Position numbers and translations under genes: made by a program. Shown one piece after another: positions 51,578-61,505 of a DNA stretch of 64,000 bases (its first letter is position 1; each line of letters starts with the position of its first letter). The DNA lies in NCBI GenBank assembly GCA_022448945.1, contig JAKVCV010000001.1:17570-81569 (forward strand). Reading direction: 5' to 3'. The notes below the pieces were generated by a model. That model was given only the letters and a program-made list of their open reading frames with translations, had not been told where the DNA came from and did not search any database. This DNA comes from Saprospiraceae bacterium (GTDB lineage Bacteria > Bacteroidota > Bacteroidia > Chitinophagales > Saprospiraceae).

Positions 51578-53236
51578 TTATTCACCTTGCATTAGATCTT
51601 TTAATGCTGGGCCTGTTATACAAACTACGGATGGTCTTGGGATGTTATTATCACCATCAGGCCAGTGACTTGTAAGGTTATTTAAATCTACACTTCTTTC
51701 ACCAGGGTGTTGTATGCTTAAAAACAAAGTTTCGCCATCAGGAGAAAAAAATGGTCCTGTAAATTCTGCATCGATAGGTGCAGAGGCTACTTGAAGTACT
51801 TTGCCTTTGTTTTTGCCCCATGATGGAATAAGAAAAAGTCCATTATTACCAAAATCTTTATATGGATCTAAATTAATTGAGCTTCCAGAGATGTCAGAAG
51901 TGAACCAAAGATTTCCTTTTGGGTCAAATGCCATATTGTCTGGGCATGCAAATCCAGTTTCTGCACCTCCAGCAATAAAGGTTGATGATTTAAAAGTAAG
52001 AGATGTTTTATTTTCAATATCATGTTCCTCTATTTTCAATATTTCTCCCATATAATCACCTTTAGGTTTGTTGTTTGATAAAGCAACCAAAACATTTCCT
52101 GTCAGTGGGTCAATTTCAATGTCTTCAGGACGGTTTAATGGTGACCCTCCTACGAGTTTTGCTGCTTCCCGTAATCTTATCAAAACCTGGGTTTGATTGT
52201 CAAAATTTTGTTGTAATATTTTTTGGTCTTCATAATCTAATGAAATCCATTTCCCTTCTGTTGTATTCGCTACATATAATTTCCCTTCTCTTAAATTATC
52301 AGGGTTTTTACTGATGAATTTATATAGACATTCATCGTTGGCATCATCTCCACTATAAATTACAATACGTCCATCTTTAGCTTGATGAACTGTTGCGCAT
52401 TCATGTGCACAACGTCCAAGAGCTACTAATTTTTTTGCTGCTCCTGTAAGTGGATTTACTTCGACAACCCATCCGTAATGTTCTGGGGGATAATTATAGT
52501 ATTTCGACCAACCATAATCAATATATAATCCTGGAATCCTTTTAGGGTTTTTGGGGTCAGAATAATCCGTTTCACCATAATACATATCATAGTTTTCTTC
52601 ACAGGTTAGAATAGTACCCCAGGGTGTTACACCTCCAGAACAATTAGCAAAGGTGCCAATTGCACTTGTGCTACCCGCAATAGGGCTATCCCAATCAAAT
52701 GGTATTTCAGTTTTTGCTGTTATTCTTCTATTGAGTTGGTCATTGTGGACGATAGTCCACTCGTTTTGATTATTTTTTTTGATCCTGATTAATGATCCTC
52801 CGACAGTATACATTTCCTTGTCTACCTGTTCTTTGGTTTTCGTACTCCTATCTTTTGCATTAAAACCACTAATAAATAATTCATTAAGGTATTCGTGATT
52901 AACCCATAACATTCCATCGTTAGGATTTGTTTTATTTAATGGAATAAAGGCAATATAATCATTATTAAACCCAAATTTGTCAACATCTGAAATAGGGTCG
53001 TCCCAACGAATAAGTACATCGTACTTCAATCCATCTGCAAGGATTAGTTTGTCTTCCAATGAGTGTTGAATATCATTAAGTGGAAATGGATTAGGGGTTG
53101 ATTTGGTATTTTTTTCTTTGTTGAGTATTTTCTTTTGATCACACGATTGAACACTAACCAGAAAACTACTTGCACTTATTCCTAAACCTGCACGGCCCAA
53201 AAAATGTAAAAAACTTCTTCTATTTTGTTTTTTCAT
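51578..53236 (-). CDS. PhoX-family (DUF839) phosphatase-like protein with Tat signal
   Basis: The 552-residue product starts with a twin-arginine signal (NRRSFLHFLG, then the hydrophobic GLGISASSFLVSV). It contains DUF839 segments: DGMLWVNHEYLNE, NCSGGVTPWGTILTCEENY, HYGWVVEVNPLTG and GRCAHECATVHQ. These are seen in calcium- and iron-dependent PhoX phosphatases and in the larger family of secreted beta-propellers. Activity as an alkaline phosphatase is likely but depends on metal ligands that I did not check one by one. No pho genes are nearby. Confidence 0.82.
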   Translation of the reverse strand: MKKQNRRSFLHFLGRAGLGISASSFLVSVQSCDQKKILNKEKNTKSTPNPFPLNDIQHSLEDKLILADGLKYDVLIRWDDPISDVDKFGFNNDYIAFIPLNKTNPNDGMLWVNHEYLNELFISGFNAKDRSTKTKEQVDKEMYTVGGSLIRIKKNNQNEWTIVHNDQLNRRITAKTEIPFDWDSPIAGSTSAIGTFANCSGGVTPWGTILTCEENYDMYYGETDYSDPKNPKRIPGLYIDYGWSKYYNYPPEHYGWVVEVNPLTGAAKKLVALGRCAHECATVHQAKDGRIVIYSGDDANDECLYKFISKNPDNLREGKLYVANTTEGKWISLDYEDQKILQQNFDNQTQVLIRLREAAKLVGGSPLNRPEDIEIDPLTGNVLVALSNNKPKGDYMGEILKIEEHDIENKTSLTFKSSTFIAGGAETGFACPDNMAFDPKGNLWFTSDISGSSINLDPYKDFGNNGLFLIPSWGKNKGKVLQVASAPIDAEFTGPFFSPDGETLFLSIQHPGERSVDLNNLTSHWPDGDNNIPRPSVVCITGPALKDLMQGE

Positions 53237-53309
53237 GTCGATGTTTTGTGATTTTTATTAATATTATTTTAATCCTTTACTTAACGAATTTTATGAAAAT
53301 GTTCTATGA

Positions 53310-54539
53310 TTATAGAATCGTTTCAAATATCGAAATAAGCCGATTCACTTCTTTCAATGTGTTATAATGTGCCATACTTACTCTTATAACACCACCTATT
53401 CGATCTAGGTCTAATGATTTGGTAATCCCTTTTGCATAGAAATCACCAGTTTTTATACCAATTTTATGTGGGTGTATTTTAGCATCAATTTCTGAACTTT
53501 TTGTGTTGTTAACGATAAAAGAAACAGTGCTAACACGAAATTTTACGTCAGAGCCAGTATCTCCTATAATGCGTATGTTTTGTTTAGCACTAAGATAATC
53601 TAAAAGAACCTTGGTTAATTTTTCTTCGTGTTTATCGAATAGATTAAAAGCATATTGCATTTGCTTCCTTAATGTTTCTGTTGCGAGCATTCCATGATGT
53701 TGTGCTACAGCCTTGTAGTAATCTAATATTCCACATAGACTATAAGTTAGTTCATAATTAGGCCCTCCAGGTTGAAATTTGTATGGAATATCATCCGCTG
53801 CAATAAAGTTGTGATTAATTCCTGGTAGTTTGAGTAAGTGTTTTTTTTTGCCGTATAAAACACCTAAATGAGGGCCAAAAACCTTGTATATACTGTATAC
53901 ATAAAAATCAACATTTAAGTCCTGTACGTCAACTAACCTATGAGGTGCATATGCGACACCATCAACAAATACCTGAACTCCATGGCTATGGATAAATTCA
54001 GTGATTTTTTTTACAGGATGTATGGTGCCAAAAATATTTGAAACATGGCAAAATGCAACCAGTTTAGTTTTATCAGAGATTAATGGTTTTAGGTCTTTTA
54101 ATTCTAATTGTAAACTTGTTGTATCAAATTCCCATATCTTGATTACAACTCCTTGCTTTTTTAGATCTTTCCAAGCGCTAATATTTGCTTCATGATCACA
54201 GTTGGTTACAATGATTTCGTCACCAGGATTCAAAGTGCGGCCAATTACAATTGAAAATAAGCGGATTAAAGCTGTAGAAGAACTACCTACTATCACTTCA
54301 TTTGTATGTTCAGCATTTAATGTAGTAGCGATTTGTGCAGTCCCTTTATTTACCCGCTCTCGTGCCTTTAATGAGACAGAGTAAGCCCCCCCCAATTGAA
54401 CATCAGAGGTCATGTAATACTCCGTTATTTTATCCATTACACGTTTTAGAGTCTGAGAACCTCCAGCATTATCAAAGTATATGTAATCGTCTCTGAGTGA
54501 AGGGAATTGTCTTCGAATAAAACTTAAATCTAGCTCCAT
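53310..54539 (-). CDS. Class V aminotransferase, cysteine-desulfurase-like
   Basis: This 409-residue PLP enzyme has the opening FPSLRDDYIYFDNAGGSQT, the HEANISAWKDL histidine segment (near 116-126), AFCHVSNIFGT, and the PLP lysine in YSIYKVFGPHLGVLYG (near 218). It resembles the VC1184-type branch of cysteine-desulfurase-like proteins rather than IscS or SufS; I did not find a clear active-site cysteine loop. Desulfurase activity should not be assumed. It lies between phoX-type and rlmI genes on the same strand. Confidence 0.8.
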   Translation of the reverse strand: MELDLSFIRRQFPSLRDDYIYFDNAGGSQTLKRVMDKITEYYMTSDVQLGGAYSVSLKARERVNKGTAQIATTLNAEHTNEVIVGSSSTALIRLFSIVIGRTLNPGDEIIVTNCDHEANISAWKDLKKQGVVIKIWEFDTTSLQLELKDLKPLISDKTKLVAFCHVSNIFGTIHPVKKITEFIHSHGVQVFVDGVAYAPHRLVDVQDLNVDFYVYSIYKVFGPHLGVLYGKKKHLLKLPGINHNFIAADDIPYKFQPGGPNYELTYSLCGILDYYKAVAQHHGMLATETLRKQMQYAFNLFDKHEEKLTKVLLDYLSAKQNIRIIGDTGSDVKFRVSTVSFIVNNTKSSEIDAKIHPHKIGIKTGDFYAKGITKSLDLDRIGGVIRVSMAHYNTLKEVNRLISIFETIL

Positions 54540-54604
54540 TAATTTATTTCAAAATTTCAAGTAATATCTTTAGAGCGAAAATTACAATTCAAAATTCATA
54601 AATC

Positions 54605-55822
54605 CTAACTAAGTATTAGATAATATCCACATTTTAAATAAGCACCTTCGTCAAAACTAATAGGATGATCAATGTCATGGAATGTTTTTTCTAATAGTTT
54701 AAAATCACTACCTGCCGCATTCAGACTGGTTTCGATTATTTCAAAGAAAACTTCTGAACGGATCCTTGAACTGCAGGAAGCAAGGACAAGAAGACCACCC
54801 TTTTTTACTATTTTCAATCCTAAGGTTACTAACCTTTTATAACTGTTTAAAGCACCCTTTATTTCATTTTCTTTTTTTGCAAAAGAAGGTGGGTCAATTA
54901 TTACAATATCAAATAAAGTATTGTTTTGTGCTAATTTTTCTATGCCCTTGAATGCATCAATACCCATAGTTTTGTGTATGCCACTATGTGGGTTAAGTCC
55001 TGCATTTATTTTTGCCATTTCTAAAGCTTTTGCACTAATGTCAATACTTACTACTTCTTTAGCTCCATTTGCAAGTGCATGAACTGAAAAACCACCTGCA
55101 TAAGCAAATACATCAAGTACTTTTTTCCCTTTTGATAAGTTTCCAATTTTATATCGATTATGTCGGTGGTCTAAGAAAAAACCAGTTTTGTGTCCGTATA
55201 TCACATTAGCAGAAAAGGAAAGCCCATGTTCTCTAAAAATAACTTCTTCGTTTTTTAGTTTGCCATAAATTACCTGACCATCATAAAAGTCATTGTTTAT
55301 ATCCTGAATTTGTAAAGATCTACTTAGTCTAATGACCACGGTTTTACAGTGGCTGATACTTACAAGGTGAGGGATGATGAATTTCAGATAAGGAAACCAT
55401 ATTGAGCTGTATAATTTGATAACAATTACATTATTGTATACATCAGCAATAAAACCAGGCATTCCATCATTTTCTCCATAAATCAATCGGTAGCTATTAG
55501 TGTCTGTTTTGAGAAGATCTTGTCTTATTAAAAAAGCACTTTTGATTTTTTTGGCAAACCATAAGGTATCAATATTTGCAGAAGTATGAAATTGTAAGAC
55601 TTTTATCCGGATAGGAGAATCTGGGTCATACAATCCGCAAGCCAAAAATTTATTCTTTTTGTTATCATAGATGATCGCTAAATCACCGGAATTGCCAGAA
55701 CTACTTTGTTTAGTTATAGCACCCTCAAAAACCCAGGGATGACCCTTTTTTACCATTCTTTGAGCAGCTGGCTTTAGTTTTATTGCTATGCGTTTTATAG
55801 AATAATCCGGGAACAAAATCAT
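54605..55822 (-). CDS. 23S rRNA m5C methyltransferase RlmI-like
   Basis: The 405-residue class I methyltransferase has an N-terminal PUA domain (HPWVFEGAI near 30 and onward), a middle EEHD-like domain (GLSFSANVIYGHKTGFFLDHRHNR), and the SAM domain with KVLDVFAYAGGFSVHALANGA and IIDPPSFAKKENEI. RlmI methylates C1962 of 23S rRNA in E. coli. The order and length match RlmI well. The neighbours do not add information. Confidence 0.88.
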   Translation of the reverse strand: MILFPDYSIKRIAIKLKPAAQRMVKKGHPWVFEGAITKQSSSGNSGDLAIIYDNKKNKFLACGLYDPDSPIRIKVLQFHTSANIDTLWFAKKIKSAFLIRQDLLKTDTNSYRLIYGENDGMPGFIADVYNNVIVIKLYSSIWFPYLKFIIPHLVSISHCKTVVIRLSRSLQIQDINNDFYDGQVIYGKLKNEEVIFREHGLSFSANVIYGHKTGFFLDHRHNRYKIGNLSKGKKVLDVFAYAGGFSVHALANGAKEVVSIDISAKALEMAKINAGLNPHSGIHKTMGIDAFKGIEKLAQNNTLFDIVIIDPPSFAKKENEIKGALNSYKRLVTLGLKIVKKGGLLVLASCSSRIRSEVFFEIIETSLNAAGSDFKLLEKTFHDIDHPISFDEGAYLKCGYYLILS

Positions 55823-55852
55823 AGTAAATCAGAAGTAAGATTCTTTTATTGT

Positions 55853-56344
55853 TTATACTGGAACACTTTTCTTTAAAGCCTCCAAGATATGAAAAGTTGC
55901 AGGACAATACATTGAATTAGTAGCATGATAGTTTAAGTTTTTGGAAAAATTAATATTCGTGTGAGGATATTCTTTACATGCTTTAGGGCGAAACTCATAA
56001 ATAGAACATTTGTTATTTTCCAATAAAAATACACATGGAGAAGTATTCATTACAGTGTCATTGTCTTCATCGATTGTTAGGTAATTATTTTGAAATTCTG
56101 AAACGGAAATACCTAGTTTTTTAGCAATTCTTGAGCAATCATTCTTATTGATAATAGGAGGAATTCCTTTGCAACAACCTGCGCAATTGATACAGTCTAT
56201 TTTTTCAAAAACTTTATCGTGAATTTTCGCAGTAAACTTATCTAAATGCTTTCCATTGTGTTTTTTAAGTTTCCTAACAAATTTTGTGTTTTTTTTCTTT
56301 TGTGCATCCTTGTTTTCTTTCCATATGTCGATAAGGCTTTTCAT
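55853..56344 (-). CDS. YkgJ-family cysteine-cluster protein
   Basis: The 163-residue product has the CxxCxxCC-type cluster CINCAGCCKGIPPI (near residues 52-65), then cysteines in SPCVFLLENNKCSIYEFRPKAC (near 107-128) that define YkgJ/UPF0153 proteins. They are thought to bind zinc or an Fe-S cluster. The lysine-rich N-terminal part is an unusual extension. The biological role of the family is unclear. The gene starts 30 bases before rlmI on the same strand. Confidence 0.82.
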   Translation of the reverse strand: MKSLIDIWKENKDAQKKKNTKFVRKLKKHNGKHLDKFTAKIHDKVFEKIDCINCAGCCKGIPPIINKNDCSRIAKKLGISVSEFQNNYLTIDEDNDTVMNTSPCVFLLENNKCSIYEFRPKACKEYPHTNINFSKNLNYHATNSMYCPATFHILEALKKSVPV

Positions 56345-56494
56345 TGTAAGAATGTTAAAAGTTGAAAATGATTTAATTTTTTGTAAATAGGATTGTCACA
56401 AGATATTGTTTAATAATCATAAAATTGTTTTCTTTGTATACGAAATAATATTAATACAGACTTAATATTTCTTCAAATCTATCTCATGTAGAAT

Positions 56495-59400
56495 ATGCAA
56501 AATCTTATCTCCTTTCTTTTCAGTCTCCTTTTAATTGGTTCTTTATCTGCTCAGGATAGTTTGGATACCTATAGTGTAGAAGATTTGATAGTTATAATGG
56601 AATCAGAATTCAAAGTTAAATCTTTCGACAATTTGATGCCTTATGCAAAAAAAGCATTGTATAAGATAGAATCTGAAAATCTAAATGTACTTCAGGGAGA
56701 TACAATTTATGCAAGGATCTTATTTTTTATCGGGTTTGCACATTATAATAATCATGATTTTTCAAATGCTGAAAATTATTACTTAAAAGCTATAGAAAAT
56801 CAAAAAATCAGCGATCAAAATTCATTAAAATATGCTGAATATTTGTACAGTATTGGAAATGTTTATTTGCAAACGGGACGTTATTTTCTTGCCGAAAAGC
56901 CTTATATACAGTCTATGAAAATATATGAGGACATTTTGGGAGTAGAACATGCTCACTATGCTTCTTGTTTAAATAATCTTGCCGTGTTAAATGTTTATCT
57001 CGAAAGATATGCTAAAGCGGAACCCTATTATAAAGAATCTATGCGGTTAAGAAAAAAGATTTTTGGGTTGAATAGTCTGGAGTATGGGTCTAGTTTGAAT
57101 AATCTTGCTATGATGTATATGGATATGGGTAGTTATGTGGAAGCTGAGCCTTTGTATAAGATGGCAATAGAGATTGTTAAATCAATAAAGGGAATTAAAG
57201 ACCCTGCCTATGCCGCTTCCTTAAATAATTTGGGTTTGTTATATCTGTATATGGGGCGTCATGAAGAGGCAGAACCGCTATATAAAACAGCTCTGGAAAT
57301 TCGCAAGAATGTATATGGTCTAAATAGTTATGACTATGCGTCTAGTTTGAATAACCTGGCATCATTATATATAGATATGGGGAGATTAGATGAAGCTGAA
57401 CTCATGTATATTGAATCAATGGAAATCCGTAAGGTAGTAGTAGGAGAATTAAGTTATGATTATGCCTCTAGTTTGAATAATTTAGGATCCTTGTATAGAG
57501 AATTAAATGATTATGATAAGGCTAAAGAATTATATGTTAAGTCAATTGCAATTTGGACTAAACTTTTAGGAAACAACCACCTTTCAATTGCAGCAGCAAT
57601 GAATAATTTAGCTATCATTTATGAGGAAATTGGAAACTATGATAAAGCAGAACAGCTTTTTTTGAAATCCATGCGAATACGCAGGAAAACATTGGGGACC
57701 AATCATTTAGATTATGCTGTTAGTTTAACAAATCTTTCTTCTTTATATTTAAAACTCGAAAAATTTGAAATAGCAGAAAAGTATATTAAAGAATCCTTAG
57801 ACATTATATTTCAAGAATATAAAGAACAACATCCTGCATATATTGGTAGTTTATATCAGTTGGCTTTCTTGTGTTTGGAAAAGAAAGACTATGCGGAATC
57901 TTTGAGAATAAGTTATAAATTAATTGAGGCGAACTGCGGTTTGAGAACATCTGAAATTAACAAAGAATGGGGTAGCAGGTTAGCTTTTGCTGATTATATT
58001 TCAATTGATTTTATGATTTCCACTTTAGAGGTGCTCTATGATGTAATAGCTTTAATTCCACAAAAAAACAAAAAAGATTTAACAGATGTTGACAGTATTT
58101 TAAGACAAAAACAACTCATTGTAGCTAATTTGGGGATGGATTTAATTAAAAAGACTCGGGATGCTTTTATCAGTAGTGAAGATAAACTTCGAAGATTGTC
58201 TTCAAGTGCTGATTGGGTATATAGAAGCCTCGAGGTCTTAGATCCCTTCAGAGATGTTGAACTCGCATTTGATCTGGTAGAACATAGTAAATCTGTTTTA
58301 TTAATGGATGCTGTAAAATCTGAACGTGCATATAGTTTTGGTGATTTGCCAGATTCTATAAAATTAAAAGAGCTTAAATTGCAACAAGACCATGATGAAT
58401 TTAAAGCTGGTCTTTTAGAACCTAGAATAAAAGCTGAAAAAGATAGTATAAGGAAAAAATTGAATCAGGTTAATTTAGAAATTAACCGCTTTAGAAATGA
58501 ACTAGAAATCAATTACCCTAAGTATGTTGCTTTTAAATACAATCAAAGAGATGTAGGGTTAGAACAAATACAAGCATTACTGGATGACAAAACTGCCTTG
58601 GTTGAGTATTTTCTTTCAGATTCTATTATGTATATTTTTTATGTAGACAAAAATAATATCAAGCTTGAGAAATGTCCTATATCTTTAAAATTACTTAATT
58701 CCAAAATTTCTGATTTTCATGATGTACTCAGTGCATATTCAGAATTAGTTAGTCAACCAGAGAAAGCATATTTATCTTATGCTGTTCCTGCTTTTTGGTT
58801 CTATAAAAATTTAGTAGATCCAATTTTAAAATATGCTGAGGATATTAATCATCTTATAATTGTTCCTGATGGGCATTTAGGCTACCTGCCTTTTGAAACT
58901 TTTCTGGTTGAAGAAGTGTCTCAAAAAATATCTGATTATTCTAAATTACATTATTTGTTACAAGATTTTAGTATTACTTATAATTATTCTGCATCATTAT
59001 GGGTTGAAAATATTCAAAGTTCACCTAAGACTAATAATGGTCAAATTTTGGGAATGGCTGCAGATTATGAAATTCACTTGGATACTTCCAAACAGATTGT
59101 TCGTTTACCAAGTTATTTGCGTTTAAGGGATATGCTTAATCCCTTACCGGCAGCAAAAAAAGAAGTGGAACTTTTAAAAGAACAGTTCCATGGGGAATTT
59201 GCTTTTGATATAAATGCTTCGGAAATGTTTTTTAAGAAAAATGCTCGTGAATTTAGTATCATTCATCTTGCGATGCATGGTTTAATGGATGCAAAAAGTC
59301 CTATAATGTCTAGTCTTGTTTTTAGTGAAGATGGGGATAGTATTGAGAATAATTTTCTTTTTGCACATGAAATTTCCAAATTGAAATTAAACGCTGAATT

Positions 59401-59803
59401 GGTTGTTCTATCTGCTTGTGAAACTGCCTTTGGGAAGGTTGAGAAAGGGAATGGAATTGCTTCCTTAGCCAGATCTTTTATGTATGCGGGTGCACCTAGT
59501 CTTATCGTTAGTTTGTGGCATGTAGATGATTTGGCAACCTCTAAAATAATGAAGAACCTATATCAGAATCTATCTCATGGCATGAATAAAGCTGAAGCTC
59601 TAAGAAAAGCTAAACTTGATTATATTAGTTCTGTGCATTCTATTTATGCACATCCTGCTTTTTGGTCGCCATTTATTCAGATTGGTGATAGTAGAAGTAT
59701 TAATGTTTCAATAAAAGGCACTGAATATTATACCTATATAATAGGTCTAATAGGGGTGTTTTTAGCTATTTTTTTTATTCGCTCCAAATTTAAGGCTACT
59801 TAA
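56495..59803 (+). CDS. Exported TPR-CHAT protein with C-terminal membrane anchor
   Basis: The 1102-residue product has a signal peptide (about 1-20, ending LSAQ). Ten TPR-like repeats of 42 residues follow (about 71-490, each with LNNLAxLYxxxGxYxxAExxY). A helical linker precedes a CHAT domain (about 770-1060). The caspase-type dyad is present: His928 in LAMHG and Cys975 in LSACETAFG, with the usual GNGIASLARSFMYAGAPSLIVSLWHVDD. A transmembrane helix (about 1078-1096) follows. The protease would lie outside the cytoplasm if the signal is cleaved. A NamZ-like lipoprotein gene follows by 22 bases. Substrate unknown. Confidence 0.85.
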   Translation: MQNLISFLFSLLLIGSLSAQDSLDTYSVEDLIVIMESEFKVKSFDNLMPYAKKALYKIESENLNVLQGDTIYARILFFIGFAHYNNHDFSNAENYYLKAIENQKISDQNSLKYAEYLYSIGNVYLQTGRYFLAEKPYIQSMKIYEDILGVEHAHYASCLNNLAVLNVYLERYAKAEPYYKESMRLRKKIFGLNSLEYGSSLNNLAMMYMDMGSYVEAEPLYKMAIEIVKSIKGIKDPAYAASLNNLGLLYLYMGRHEEAEPLYKTALEIRKNVYGLNSYDYASSLNNLASLYIDMGRLDEAELMYIESMEIRKVVVGELSYDYASSLNNLGSLYRELNDYDKAKELYVKSIAIWTKLLGNNHLSIAAAMNNLAIIYEEIGNYDKAEQLFLKSMRIRRKTLGTNHLDYAVSLTNLSSLYLKLEKFEIAEKYIKESLDIIFQEYKEQHPAYIGSLYQLAFLCLEKKDYAESLRISYKLIEANCGLRTSEINKEWGSRLAFADYISIDFMISTLEVLYDVIALIPQKNKKDLTDVDSILRQKQLIVANLGMDLIKKTRDAFISSEDKLRRLSSSADWVYRSLEVLDPFRDVELAFDLVEHSKSVLLMDAVKSERAYSFGDLPDSIKLKELKLQQDHDEFKAGLLEPRIKAEKDSIRKKLNQVNLEINRFRNELEINYPKYVAFKYNQRDVGLEQIQALLDDKTALVEYFLSDSIMYIFYVDKNNIKLEKCPISLKLLNSKISDFHDVLSAYSELVSQPEKAYLSYAVPAFWFYKNLVDPILKYAEDINHLIIVPDGHLGYLPFETFLVEEVSQKISDYSKLHYLLQDFSITYNYSASLWVENIQSSPKTNNGQILGMAADYEIHLDTSKQIVRLPSYLRLRDMLNPLPAAKKEVELLKEQFHGEFAFDINASEMFFKKNAREFSIIHLAMHGLMDAKSPIMSSLVFSEDGDSIENNFLFAHEISKLKLNAELVVLSACETAFGKVEKGNGIASLARSFMYAGAPSLIVSLWHVDDLATSKIMKNLYQNLSHGMNKAEALRKAKLDYISSVHSIYAHPAFWSPFIQIGDSRSINVSIKGTEYYTYIIGLIGVFLAIFFIRSKFKAT

Positions 59804-59825
59804 TTATTTGCGTTATTAAAATGAT

Positions 59826-61094
59826 ATGATGATTAATCTCAAAAATATTATTCTTGGATTATTGCTTTTTGGTTACATGGGCTCTTGCTCTTTTAGCCAA
59901 CAGGAGACCTCAAATTCTGAGTTAGCTAATTTACAGAATGCCCAGGGGGTAGAACCCCTATTAGATTTCGATAAAGATATTATTCCTGCTGCTAATCAGA
60001 TTCATCAATATAAATATCTTATTGAAGGTAAAAGATTAGGCTTGGTTATTAATCATACATCGGTATTAGGATCTGTTCATTTAGTGGATACTTTGTGGAA
60101 GTTGAATTGTACAATAAATAAAATATTTGCACCAGAACACGGCTTCAGGGGAAAAGCCGATGCGGGAGCAACAGTTAAAGATGGTCTTGATTCTAAAACA
60201 GGTATACCAATTATTTCTCTTTATGGTAAAAACAAAAAACCGCATTCAGAACAATTGAAAGATATTGACTTAATGATATTTGATATTCAGGATGTGGGAG
60301 TTAGGTTTTATACTTACACATCGACTATGACATATGTTATGGAGGCCTGTGCAGAAAATAATATTCCTTTACTAATTTTAGACCGACCAAACCCTAATGG
60401 CCATTATGTTGATGGACCAATCTTGCAAAAAGAACAAAAGTCTTTTGTAGGCTTACATCCTGTACCTGTTGTTCATGGTTTGACAGTTGCTGAATATGCA
60501 CAAATGATTAATGACGAAGGATGGCTCAGGAAGGGTCTAAAATGTAAATTATTTATCGTTAAATGTCTCAATTATAATCATAAAAAATTCTACAAATTAC
60601 CTGTTAAACCTTCACCTAACTTACCTAATATGCATAGCATATACCTTTATCCTTCCTTATGCCTCTTCGAAGGGACTACTGTTAGTGTGGGGAGAGGAAC
60701 AAATAAACAATTTCAAATTTATGGCCATCCTTCATTTTTACAGGGTGATTTTAATTTTAAACCTTCACCCGGCGAAGGAGCAAAAAAACCTAAACATGAA
60801 GGGCTTAACTGTAACGGTTACGATCTTACCAATCAATCTATAAAAGCTTTACAAAGTTCAGGTGCTTTAAACATAGATCTTTTACTTAATTTCTACCAAG
60901 CTTTAAGTGAAAAAGAAAAAAATGCTTTCTTTCTTGAAAACAACTTTTTTAACTTGTTGTCTGGCAACAAATCACTTCAAGGTCAAATAAAAAACAATAT
61001 AAGCAGTAATGAAATTCGTCAAAGTTGGGAACCTCAATTAACAGATTATAAAAAAATCAGGAAGAAGTACCTGTTATATCAGGATTTTGAGTGA
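59826..61094 (+). CDS. DUF1343 / NamZ-type exo-beta-N-acetylmuramidase lipoprotein
   Basis: The 422-residue product has a lipoprotein signal (cysteine in GYMGSCSFSQ near residue 21). The mature part is a DUF1343 (GH171) protein: LGLVINHTSVLG, IFAPEHGFRGKADAGATV, MIFDIQDVGVRFYTYTSTMTY, LDRPNPNGHYVDGP, and FEGTTVSVGRGTNKQF. NamZ of Bacillus removes terminal MurNAc from peptidoglycan fragments, so this protein probably works in peptidoglycan recycling in the periplasm. It begins 22 bases after the TPR-CHAT gene. Confidence 0.9.
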   Translation: MMINLKNIILGLLLFGYMGSCSFSQQETSNSELANLQNAQGVEPLLDFDKDIIPAANQIHQYKYLIEGKRLGLVINHTSVLGSVHLVDTLWKLNCTINKIFAPEHGFRGKADAGATVKDGLDSKTGIPIISLYGKNKKPHSEQLKDIDLMIFDIQDVGVRFYTYTSTMTYVMEACAENNIPLLILDRPNPNGHYVDGPILQKEQKSFVGLHPVPVVHGLTVAEYAQMINDEGWLRKGLKCKLFIVKCLNYNHKKFYKLPVKPSPNLPNMHSIYLYPSLCLFEGTTVSVGRGTNKQFQIYGHPSFLQGDFNFKPSPGEGAKKPKHEGLNCNGYDLTNQSIKALQSSGALNIDLLLNFYQALSEKEKNAFFLENNFFNLLSGNKSLQGQIKNNISSNEIRQSWEPQLTDYKKIRKKYLLYQDFE

Positions 61095-61505
61095 TTTTTT
61101 TTAGTTCATGGTTTAATAAAATTATACTATAGGAATAATCCTATAAGAAATCAAATAAGTCATGTTATACAAATTTTATTAATGATAATAGATTATATAC
61201 ATGCGATTTTATTGATTTTTAATAAAGTTTTGTCTATTTATTGTATATATTGAGTCTTTATTTTACTATAAGATTTGATTATTAATTCTCACCCTTTGCA
61301 AATACTTAAATTCAATCTAGTCCCCAGCTAGGTGTGTTTTTATTATATTATCTTCGATACTTGACTTTTTGATTTATCTATCAAAAGTACTTTGGATAAG
61401 ATATTTTAGTCAATTATCTCGTCAAATCTTTAGTGCTTTTATGAAGATATTATCTTCAAACGGAAATTATTAATTGTATTAATTACTTTTAAAAATTATA
61501 CAAAA
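61095..61505. other. 411-base leader region of the adhesin gene
   Basis: No gene was seen. Three inverted repeats stand out: 61128-61145 (7-4-7), ACTTTTTGA/TCAAAAGT-type near 61363-61388, and 61442-61458 (8-1-8, TGAAGATA-T-TATCTTCA). A CACCCTTTG near 61291 could be a degenerate -7 element. Their order suggests a structured or regulated 5' region for the large adhesin gene. Confidence 0.45.

Noticed and set aside
56495..59803. TPR-CHAT as part of a CRISPR-linked Craspase or a gasdermin defence system
   Set aside because: No CRISPR array, Cas7-11-like gene or gasdermin gene is in the window, and the protein carries an export signal.
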